Source: Ornithodoros turicata (Eukaryota > Arthropoda > Arachnida > Ixodida > Argasidae). Taken from it: a stretch of DNA of 64,000 nucleotides. Below are positions 42,809-52,047 of this stretch, one piece after another. Every line of letters begins with the position of its first letter. Position 1 is the first letter of the stretch. The DNA lies in the NCBI RefSeq assembly GCF_037126465.1, contig NC_088205.1:30797482-30861481 (forward strand), read 5' to 3'. Made by a program: the position numbers and the translations under genes. The notes beneath the pieces are model-generated. The model saw only the letters and a list, made by a program, of their open reading frames with translations. It ran no database searches and was not told the DNA's origin.

Positions 42809-43541
42809 TTTGGTCACCCGAACTATGAAAACCATGTTCGGCGTAATTCGGCCCTTTTACCATCCCAAATTTGGCAACCTTCCCGCAAGTCCACCACCGA
42901 CGGCACGCTACCGCGCAGCCTGGAGGCTCTCATTTCCTGTCCGACGCTACAATGGACCGCTATGGTAGATCTGTGATATGGCAACCCGCGTCCGCTCGAC
43001 AACCGCGAGAGCGCGGGAATTAAACATTCATTCTCATCCCGACCTTCTTTGGAATCAGTTGTGTCTTCTTTGTGGTCCTGACACCACACGCGGCTTGACC
43101 TCATATTGGCCAAGTTAACAACGGCATTAATAGAAGGGCCTTCAGAAAATGACATCTTGAGGGAGCCATTCTAATATCGTCAAGAGCTTCTGCGATTCGA
43201 TGTCTCTCTTTACCATCACAGTGGTTATAATTGGTGCGTTCTGTACAATCGCACGCATACTCCACGCGCATTGTCTTCATGTATTTGGGATAAGGTTGTG
43301 CGTAAAGTTCTGTTTTCGTCAGTTCAGTAGCTCATGGGTTTTTTTAATGTTGCGCGAGCACGTTCTTCTGAAATGCGGGGGCAGTGACGAAAGAAACACC
43401 ACTAGACTGATCCTGTGTCAACTGCTGTCAGATGATGTGGCACAGAACTTCAGCTACAAGAGTCGTAAAGGGAAAAAAAGAACTTAAGCGCCCTCAATCT
43501 GGGGCAAAATTGCCCCATATTGAGGCATTCGTATTCGTATG

Positions 43542-44404
43542 CATAGATTGAGAAGTTACCCGTCAAAAAGAACTCGTTACAAGTTAAGTTACCGTGTGCA
43601 AAATGTAACTAAGTTAATAACGAAGTTATTCAGCCTGAAATGTAACTCGCAGTTAGTGAGTTACTTAAAAAACGAGTTACTTACAAGTTACTTCGGACAC
43701 AAAACAGCATTCCGCAGGTGCAGCGCGCGTGAGCAGTTGAGTTTTTGAGTTGCCTGCGGAGGAGTGCAACACGCTTAGATCGTTTTAGTTTATGTCCAAC
43801 AATAGACCTTTCCCTGTTTGTAAACAAATGACGTCATAGTGTTCGACAGCGCCAAAATTTGGTAGAATTGAACTACGCTCGAAGCTAGAGGTGAACAAGG
43901 TCACGCCCAAGAGCCACGGTCTTGAGGGGATTACGATATGTTCCCTTAAAGGGACGCGACCCTAGGTTCTACATTTCTTTCAATGGGAGGCAGCGAACAA
44001 CTACCCGTTCGTGGAACCCATTCCTCCCCTTCCGATTTGTTTCGGTTTCAGCCTGTCTATGTCATGATGGCGTTTCTCTGGTAGAGGTCTATTCGAACGC
44101 TTTGCATCTTACTCCCTGTGAGCGCACAATGGTTCAGCTTCATTTCAATGGCAGCGGTTCATACTTCCTGAATAAAATACTGTAATTGATTGAATATCAC
44201 GTTTTATGGCAAAAAATGCCACGAAGGAACCGGAGAGAAAGCAAGAAAATGTGTAGACGTGAGTGAAAATCGAGTTCAAAGTAACTTGGTACTTAAGTTA
44301 CTTTGGCAAAGTTACCTAAAAAAGGAACGAGTTCCTCTGAAACTTACCAAAAAAGAACTTAGTTACAGTAACGAGTTACTTGTAACGAGTTACCTCGAAC
44401 TCTG
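43542..44404. mobile_element. hAT-type non-autonomous element
   Basis: 863 bp flanked by an 8-bp duplication TTCGTATG (43534-43541, 44405-44412). Imperfect inverted ends CATAGATTGAGAAGTTACC and GGTAACCTCGAACTCTG-like on the other strand. Both arms are filled with GTAACGAGTTAC-type words. Non-coding. Confidence 0.8.
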
Positions 44405-44412
44405 TTCGTATG

Positions 44413-45654
44413 TACCTTACTATGCATACTAAAGTGCTCATAACACTCAAATCATCCACTTGCAGCCTTGAAACTGTCTTGTGATGTTCTCATGCAGGCC
44501 CGCATGCAGGCAGGGAATGTAGCCCGCTCGAAGGTTCTTCTTGCCAAAAGTGCAGAGGGGAGGTATACTGTGATAATATCTAGAGCATAGTTTATCTAAT
44601 TGAAGTACTGTATACAATATTTCCTTGTGATCTGACTTTAAACGTTGTTCCTTGAAACTCTATTATGCGAGGGAAAAATCGAAGACTTTTGTCATGTACA
44701 GTATGTCTCAACCACATATGATGGAACGAGGAATGTAACAAGAAAAGGCGATAAGTGTTGTATATCAAGAACAGTTGTCGAAGGTTTCGAAAAGTAGTAT
44801 GCTTTGTTCACATGTATCTTTTCCTTGAAACAAATTAATCAGCTGTTAGTAATTGCCTAATAATGCCTTGCGTAGACGATGTTCGCAGCAAAAAGATCGA
44901 GAAATTACCACAATACGAAATAATGCCAGAAGTGACAATCTGTCATGAGCTTTGTGCGTTTCGATAGAATAGCGTCTACGGGTATGTGAAAAAATGTCAC
45001 CTTTTCTGGTGGATTTCCAAGTTGTAACGTGGTGCATTTTTCTTGAAAAAAGAAAAAAGGTGTACTTTGTCTCAGACACAGGGGTACGTGTTTCTCAACC
45101 CAGTCTATACCTTCTGGTTGACACATCGACCCTATATAATAAGTGAAAAAGTTTCCTTTGTTATCCCTAAGTTATTTATTAGCAGCATTGGGGGAAAAAC
45201 GGGTAGGCAGATTAACAGGTTCATCAGGTGCTGTTCGCGTAGAACGCTTCCCCTGTTTTAATACCGTGGATCACATTAGCTGAGACACCCTGCATACAAA
45301 CATTTCGCAGTTTGCTGTTAAACCACCCTTTTTCTATTTTCTCTTCCGAGAGAGATGAGAGAAGTTTGTGAATGTGTGTGTGAAGCGAGAATAGGTGGAA
45401 CCTTGTACCTCCACTGAGTTTCAGAGGTTTTTCCAACAGTGTGTTTATGTACTCTCGTTTGTAGTACGTGTTGTGTACAAGGCCATGTGTGCTTAGAAAA
45501 TAAATATGTTTTACTGAAATTCCAAAGCAGTAGTTTCAGTGCTCTTCGCCATTCTGAGCTCCGGCAGTGGGCGGGTAGCGGGAGGAGGAGCTACCGCGAT
45601 CTCTGGGCTGAATGCATGCTTCACAGCAATACCTCAAAAGACGCACGCAGTATC
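44413..45654. other. no gene recognised
   Basis: AT-rich sequence with only short open frames and no motif. It contains AATAAA-like signals near 45500. Confidence 0.4.
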
Positions 45655-45829
45655 ATCCCAGCTTGATCGCTCGGGTGATCCCCGGGTAGCTTGCAGGGAC
45701 GTTACTCGGGTGGCCAAGTTGTGCGTTTTTCGGAGTTTTTTCGAGGATTGGCATTCCTATCGGGAACGAACGCATCGCCTCAATGCGTGGTTCGGGGTTC
45801 ATCGCAGGTATGGATTTTGGTTTGCTGGG

Positions 45830-45966
45830 GATGCTCCCCAATTAGTGTGATGACTCCCTGGAGGGTCCTGATTAATGTGGGGGGTCCCAACTAACTCTAA
45901 TTGCTAATTAAACGTGTCCAGAAGCCTTGTAGCGTTGCGGACAGTCTGTGTCCAGTCATTACTACT
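45830..45966 (-). repeat. Polinton right TIR, outer 137 bp
   Basis: Inverted match to 30477-30612 with about two differences. It ends ATTACTACT, followed by the GTCGCT duplication and the continuation of the dispersed repeat. Confidence 0.93.
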
Positions 45967-45988
45967 GTCGCTGTCCGAAGGATGTGAA

Positions 45989-46298
45989 CCCAGTAAACCA
46001 GAAATATCCCAGGTACGTTCCACAAAGGTCGCACACGTCGCATATATCCGCAACGTCTATGCGACGTTACCTGTACGTCCACGATGGGACTTCGAAAAGT
46101 GTCTTACTTTCTATATCCCTGGGGCATCTGATACATGTAAAAAGAAAGGCGTAAGCGCGCGTTATTTTTCGCAGACATTTAGGACACGTGACCTCTAGTG
46201 GCGTGACGTAAGAAAACTGAGAAAAATTGTAGGTTTACTGCTTTGTCTACCAAGTAATCACATTATAGACGGTAGCTTGAGTTAAAAACACGATATTT
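45989..46298. repeat. CCCAGTAAACC-terminus repeat arm
   Basis: Begins CCCAGTAAACCAG after the repeat flank GGATGTGAA. It contains CGTC/AACGT words (CGCAACGTC, GCGACGTTACC). A matching right end was not found nearby, so it is probably a truncated member of the CCCAG group. Confidence 0.4.
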
Positions 46299-46699
46299 CC
46301 CAGGTGAAAATCTGAACTGGAATCTGAAGTGGATCCATTTGCATGCCAAAGTGGTTTAAAGTGGAACAAATTGTTTCCGGTTTAGAGTGAAGTGGTTCCA
46401 CTTGATTTTCCAAGTGGTTTCCAACTGGCTTTACCCAGTCTCCAGTTGAACTGGATCTGCCTGCCATCTGGTTCCACTTGACTGCCAAATGGTTTCCAAC
46501 TGGTATCATTCAGGCTCCAGTTGAACTGGATGTGCTTCCATCTGGTTCCACTTGACTGCCAAGTGGTTTCCAACTGGTTTAACCCATGCTACAGTTTAAC
46601 TGGGTGTGCCTACCATCTAGTTCTAGAGTGCGAAGTGGATGTTGTATTCCACTTCGCTGGCAAGTGAACTTATCCCTGCTGGTCCACTGTAATTTTGAC

Positions 46700-48120
46700 A
46701 CCTGCCCTAGAAATATTTGAAAACCTTCATCGGGGTGAATTGAAAACGCTCTGCATTCCTTTCAGGTGCATACAGTAGATACGTGCACCGGGTCCATTGG
46801 GCGTTTTTGCAACATAAATGATAATCTCCATTTACATTCTATAATATATCAATTGTTTATGGCCCTACCGCAATTCGCCCGAGTCACTTTTTGTCGGTAA
46901 ATATACCAGAAACATTCTCGCAGAGTACCGAAATCGAACTTTTGCGTAATTTTCACTTTAGTTTGAAACCGAAACTTTAACGGCCTCGTTGTCGACAAGT
47001 GGAGCAGACTGAGCGCTATCTGCATCAGTACGTGTTTTGAAATGTCGCGAGCGGTAGGTGGGTGGTAGCAGTTCCCGTCTTTCAACTCTTCAAGACGGGC
47101 AAAAAACGTGAATGTCTTTGAATCGCTACTGTCAAGTGCTGCATTTTGCATAGTTTCTTTGTCTCTACAAATTCTGCACCAGCTAAATCACGAAAAACTA
47201 CGAGCGACGCATGTGACTGCAATTACGATGGTGAGTAAATTATGATTTGATATTTATGCACGTTTATCTGAATGTGTAGATCTACTCACTGTTATATATA
47301 TACTGTTATTTAAAATAGCGTAAGTGCACGCTAGCTAGTGGGGGAACTCCAAGAGCCCCTGCGCATGCTTGTAACTGACTTTGTTATGCGTCTTGTCTTT
47401 TAGCTGGCAGTTCGTCATAAATATGGAGGACGCTTGCAAGATACTATGAATCGTGCGGAATAAGGGCCAGCGCGACTGAAGTGAGAAATGCTGCGCGAGT
47501 GTTGCAGCAAAACATTTACAATTTTATGCATGGCATTAGGTGTACTTTTGCAACATGATTTTCTACGGGTTTTTTCAATGAAACTGAATTGTTATTATTA
47601 TTATTGTTGTTGTCTTTATTTACTCATGCAGAAATACATGAATACTGGGGGCCTGGCAAAAATCAGCAAAGCTGCTACACAGTTCCCACAGAATTCCCAG
47701 TTCACTCACAATTGGGTATGGACAGAAGCACTTTTTACTGGCTATCAGGTGGGTATAATGTTGTGAAGTGCACAAAATAGGATTGTAGGTACTAAAGTAA
47801 GAATGTGGGGAACTTGGAGTTGACTATTCATCTCGAAGCAGTAACAGAGGACACGGACGGCAAGTGAAAAAGCAGCAGTCCTATTCACTCATTGTTTCTG
47901 TCTTGTGTTGCAGCTTTGGGATGGACAGGATTGCTGACAGTTGGTGAGTCTAAGTCATCTTCAGGTGAAGTAGCATTGATGTCTATTAGTACCAATTCGT
48001 GACATGTATTTTTTTGAGATGCAAAAAAGAACGCCGCCGAAGCCCATGGGGCACCAACAACTGATGTAAATTCGTCCATATTTTATGTGATCACGGTATA
48101 TTTACGTTTGTTCATTTTGC
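46700..48120. other. element interior, no gene recognised
   Basis: Short open frames without motifs. A TTATTATTATTATTGTTGTTG-like microsatellite lies near 47595. Confidence 0.4.
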
Positions 48121-48126
48121 ATCTAG

Positions 48127-48372
48127 GTGGGAAGAAAAAGACACCACGACAGCGAAGACTTCTCCGAGTCAGACGTTTCGGACTCTGAATGTATTGTGTC
48201 AGCTGCTGAAGTAAAAAAGGCTAATGAACAGGCCACATACTGGCAGCAGCTTTGTGGAAAGAAAGAGGAGGAAATATCACATCTTCCTTCCTGGCTTCTG
48301 TACATATTCCAGGCTAGCAGCATAGGCTGGCTCTCCTGCAGAGCCGCAACTGCAGTTCGGAATAGAAACTGA
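48127..48372 (+). other. possible exon with coiled coil
   Basis: Open frame after a good acceptor-like TTTTGCATCTAG (48115-48126). It encodes GRKRHHDSEDFSESDVSDSE followed by a charged helix (EVKKANEQATYWQQLCGKK). It may be an exon of a protein encoded by the surrounding element. No domain recognised. Continuation into the word-repeat arm makes the 3' part non-coding. Confidence 0.25.
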
Positions 48373-48635
48373 TGCTGAAACCTGGCTCGGCTTCAATAAA
48401 CCACTTGCAAGTGGGTTCCGAAGGAACCTCGGAATCGATTCCTAGCTCGGAATCGATTCCTGGTTCCATAACCGCCTTGCAAGTGGATCCATTTGAAAAT
48501 GGAAACGTGTTTCCAGCTGGAAAGCAATTCCTAGCTGGAAATACATTCCAAGCTAGCAATCAATTCCTGGTTCCATAACCGACTTGCAAGCGGATCCACT
48601 TAGGGAATTTTTTCACCTGGGTTGCCTGGATGGGG

Positions 48636-49891
48636 TGTAAGGAACGTTTGCAGCAACACGCTGACATCGTTTGCAGACTCTCAAGTTAACTGCAAAGTCG
48701 TTGTCATCGTTGCAAACGTCATACGCCACGGTACACTTGATGAACGTGTAGCGGTCTTGTTTATAGATCGTATGATAGATATTGCGAGACTGTTATCTCT
48801 TATCTCATGTTGTTACGCGCCTCCCGTATCTTTATCCTTACCCACTGTGTTCTATCCCCGGTGGCGTTGTTATCGCCACACCAGCGATAATAGTATTTAA
48901 AGACACTGGCTACCGAAATAAACTTCTTCCTGTTTTGGTTTTGTACGAGACGGCTGCTCGCCATTCACGCAACAACATGGTGTCAGAAGTGGGGTAATGC
49001 GGACACCGCTCCCTTCATTCCATCATGCCGGATTCCCCGCAAGCTGCAGAAACCGCGGCAAATAGAGCGTCAGCGTTAACGAAGCCTTCGCTTCAGGTAT
49101 CGTCCCCACGCGAGATGAAACACGCGTGCGAACACTCCTCTACTGCATAGGGCCTCAAACTCGCCCGCTCCTCTCGTCACTGGGCCTCGAGAAACCCGAA
49201 GACAGCAAGTATGACGACGTAATAAATAAACTAGCAGGTCACTTTGTCCACCCGGCAAACAAAATCTACGAGAGCCGACGGTTCCACCGTGAAGTGCAAC
49301 AGCCTGGGTCGATGCATTCTACACCAGATTGCGAACTATGGTGAAGCGTTGCGGATATGGAAGCGACGCTACAGAAGACCGTCTAGTTAGGGACAGATTT
49401 GTCGTGGGACTACGGGACGATCGTCTTTCCGACATGCTGTGCCGTTCAGCGAAGCTGACTTCTGAAGAAGCCTTGCTCCAGGCACGTCTGTACGAGGATG
49501 CTGAAAAAGAACGTTCATGTGCCGTGCCTACATTCGACATCAGTGGTACGCTTCTGAAGCGCCGAGATAAAATTTCGGATGCGACGTCGCGATAAAAGTG
49601 CCCAGGGTCGTCGAGCCAGCGTCGAACGTGAAGATAACCCTTCGTGTGCGTTTTGTGGACGGGCCAGGCATCAGCGAAAGGATTGTCCTGCACGCAAAGC
49701 AACATGTGACTTTTGTGGGAAACAAGGACATTTTGCCGAAGTGTGCCGCAAACGACTTTCCCGGCGCCGAGGACAGAAGTCGGACTCTGTCAAGTTATCT
49801 ACAGTCAGCACCCGTAAAGCTTGGTTCATCGTTGTCGACGTGAATGGATACTCCGTGCATTTTAAAGTAGACAGTGGTACCGAGGTCACAG
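48636..49891 (+). mobile_element. gypsy LTR retroelement, 5' part
   Basis: The LTR starts near 48636 (TGTAAGGAACG) and ends about 48974 (ACGCAACA). Primer-binding region TGGTGTCAGAAGTGGG is at 48976. Gag starts at ATG 49024. The element is cut at 49891, inside the protease, by a CCCAG end. Confidence 0.75.
49024..49891 (+). pseudogene. gypsy Gag and start of protease
   Basis: In several frames: N-terminus (MPDSPQAAE), gag core (YCIGPQTRPLLSSLG, HFVHPANKIYESRRF), then RFVVGLRDDRLSDML, two CCHC knuckles (CAFCGRARHQRKDC, CDFCGKQGHFAEVC) and the protease motif VHFKVDSGTEVTA. Frame changes lie near 49120, 49320 and 49580. Everything downstream (RT, integrase) is missing because the CCCAG element arm begins inside the protease. 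Confidence 0.82.
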
Positions 49892-50150
49892 CCCAGGCGG
49901 AAATTTGAACTGGAATCCCAAGTGGATCCACTTGACTACCAAAGTGGTTTGAAGTGGACTGAGCTGGTCCCACTTCAGAGTCAAGTGTTTCCAGTAGGGA
50001 ACCATTAAGCATGCTTACTTGTTCCCAACTGGTTCCTTTCCAGCCCCAAAGTGTATACCACGAAGGAATGAAGTGGTTCCATTTTACCAGCAAGTAGACT
50101 TGACAATGTCCATTTTAATCCAATATGGTTACATTTTGGTGATAAAGCGA
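49892..50150. repeat. CCCAGGCGG end with AAGTGG arm
   Basis: Starts CCCAGGCGGAAATTTG inside gypsy protease and continues with AAGTGG/CCACTT words. The 15-bp terminus is the exact inverse of the end at 58081-58095. Confidence 0.7.
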
Positions 50151-51289
50151 AAATTAAAGTGGGTTAGACGGGCCCACTTGGGGTCTGATATGAGGAACAC
50201 TGAAACCACTTTGACAACAATATTGGAGAAAGTGGGAGCATCGCTGTGTGGTGGCATAGCCATCGCTAGCGACAGAATCAAAAGGAGACCATCCAATCCG
50301 ATCCAATACGTGTCGTTCAGTTGAACCGATGTGTTTGGCGGTTATGGTGTGAACGGGAACGCTGCATTGAATTTTATGGGCTACTGGATCCGACCACAAG
50401 TAATTACAAGGTAAGGCCAGGGGAATGAACGTGTAGTATATTTGTATTGTTGGGAAAAACTCACGTGACCTCTGACGTCGTGCCAATCGTTGGGCCTCGG
50501 TAGAGTAGTTTTTTGCTTTGTTTTATTTTGTCTCCCTGGGTGACGTAAAGCGACGCTGCCGAGGCGTTCTTTTTCTCTTTCCCCTCTGTTCTCTGCCCCG
50601 CTTTGGCAGTCTGGATTTTCGTTCGCATCCAGTGAAATAAATAAAACGCGGAAGCGTTGGCTCTTTCTGTTGCACAAAGTGCTTTATTTTTCGGGATTGG
50701 TATTTCCAAATCACACATATGTAGTCTTCTGTATCTGCGCCAAACACGAACTTGACATGAACATTGTTTCTGAAGTTCGAGTAATATGCCGAAGCAACTT
50801 CGCATTCATTGTTAGCTGATGTCTCACGTGGAAGATTTCACAGTAGATCAGTAAATTCACTGCACAGGCACACACATTCACAAATCCAGCATGACAGGAA
50901 ACATGTCCATATCCCTTTGCTGCTTGTGTAGTGTCGCATGTCAAGGCTGACCCGTCACAAAGGAACCTGGGAAGCTGCTAAGCCGAAAGATGATGTTTCA
51001 ACCACTCGGAGTGTCTTATACATTCTACTGCATCCACGCAGATGCTTTTCTGAAGCAGATATGAGTTGAGCAGTACCTAGTTGATACCTGAACAAGAAAG
51101 ACCAGAACAGGGATCAGAAAACGTGAAAACTAAAAATTCTACCGGCCGAAATGTTGCGTATATGCCACAGGTGTGGTGCTATGCTATGCTATGCTACGCT
51201 AATCGGCAGAATGGAATAGGAATGCAAATGTTTTACATGTGTCAATAAATGTTTTAAAACCTTTGTTCGACTCTGTGTATTTGGCTCTG
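50151..51289. other. no gene recognised
   Basis: Open frames on the minus strand (50154-50944) show no motif. A TATGC microsatellite lies at 51178-51203. Confidence 0.4.
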
Positions 51290-51537
51290 TTATCTGCGGT
51301 GCACAACGTACAGTGAGCAAACGTTACAGCCATGTCTTATGCAAACGTTACAAAGTAACATGTGCGGAACGTTACTGAGTCCACATTGCAGTAACGTGAC
51401 ATTGCGTTGCAGTAACGTTGCTGCAACATTGGCAGAAAACGTACAGGCAACGTTAAATTCGCGGACTTTATCAACATATGGCAACGTTACATGTTAACAT
51501 TCGCACAATGTTACCGCGACATTCAGTGCTACCTGGG
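51290..51537. repeat. GTAACGTT-word repeat arm
   Basis: About 250 bp built from AACGTTAC/GTAACGTTGC words at intervals of 15-30 bp. It ends GCTACCTGGG at 51537, i.e. an inverted CCCAGGTAGC terminus. Confidence 0.6.
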
Positions 51538-51639
51538 TGACTTACCTGACATCGAGTGGAAAAACACAGTATTGATCCTTCTTGAATCGTTGTCGCACCA
51601 AGCAAGCGAAGCAGACCTGCCTTCCACTTATCTGAATTT

Positions 51640-51890
51640 ACTTGCAGAAGTATCCAAGAGTATTCGAGTTTTTCAGAGTCGGTATCGGCGGGCACTAAAA
51701 ACCATCCAAACCCCAAGAACACTCGCGATCCTCAGGACCTCCTCAAAGTGTCATCGCGTCCTCGTCCGTAATGGGATGTCCGGAGGAGATCCAGAGAGTG
51801 TCCTCATAAGATCTTCCAGTGATAGTCATTTGCGTACGTCCTGCGGGCGTCAGCCGGAGGACATATATAGGAGAAGTAAGTTGAATTTGA
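51640..51890. repeat. GAGGAC-word repeat
   Basis: Dense in GAGGAC/GTCCTC words (CAGGACCTCC, GTCCGGAGGA, GTGTCCTCAT). Similar in style to 52950-53110 and 61150-61340. Non-coding. Confidence 0.4.
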
Positions 51891-51952
51891 ATTGAATTTA
51901 TTTTTTCTTTTCTGCTCCTGTACATGTACATAGGCTCTTAGCTGGGTTGCGA

Positions 51953-52047
51953 GGACTAGCCTGCTTAGATTTAGTTTAGTTTAATTTAGTTAATTAGTTT
52001 AGTTTTTAGTTAATTTAGTTTAATAGTTTAGTTTAATTAGTTTAATA
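51953..52047. repeat. TTTAGTTAATTAG simple repeat
   Basis: Low-complexity tract of TTTAG/TTAAT words. Confidence 0.85.

Larger units (their letters stand above)
39800..45829. mobile_element. 6-kb CCCAG-terminus transposon in the TIR
   Basis: Ends CCCAGCAAACAC (39800) and GGTTTGCTGGG (to 45829) are inverted. Flanks CATA-GA and GA-TGCT collapse to CATAGATGCT, which is the uninterrupted sequence of the left TIR (30604-30615 inverted), so the duplication is 2 bp (GA). The left arm is rich in ATCATCCC/GGGATGA words (39810-39940), and the right arm in related GC-rich words (45655-45810). The interior has no recognised transposase. It holds a SINE, an LTR fragment and a hAT element. Confidence 0.8.
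30477..45966 (-). mobile_element. Polinton/Maverick (adintovirus-like) element
   Basis: The outer termini are AGTAGTAATGACTGG (30477) and its inverse CCAGTCATTACTACT (to 45966). Polintons characteristically begin AG and end CT and make 6-bp duplications. Here GTCGCT is at 30471-30476 and 45967-45972. TIRs are about 1.26 kb (30477-31754; 38682-39799 plus 45830-45966), and the right one is split by a 6.0-kb transposon. Excluding that, the element is about 9.46 kb. Genes: packaging ATPase, pX-like protein, conserved 162-aa protein, chromodomain integrase, a structural-type protein and family B DNA polymerase. It lacks the capsid block and protease, so it is a deletion derivative with several frameshifts. 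Confidence 0.92.
46299..48621. mobile_element. CCCAG-terminus element with AAGTGG arms
   Basis: Ends CCCAGGTGAAAA (46299) and TTTTTTCACCTGGG (to 48621), flanked by TT on both sides (46297-46298, 48622-48623), a 2-bp duplication. The left arm (46299-46690) is made of CCACTT/AAGTGG and CCAACTGG/CCAGTTG words, with an ~88-bp internal tandem. The right arm (48300-48610) has TTGCAAGTGG, GGAATCGATTCC and CCAGCTGG words. About 2.3 kb with a possible small exon inside. Confidence 0.65.

Noticed and set aside
39800..45829. Interior of the nested element as part of the Polinton genome
   Set aside because: Its ends, the GA duplication and the collinear TIR across the gap show that it is a later insertion.
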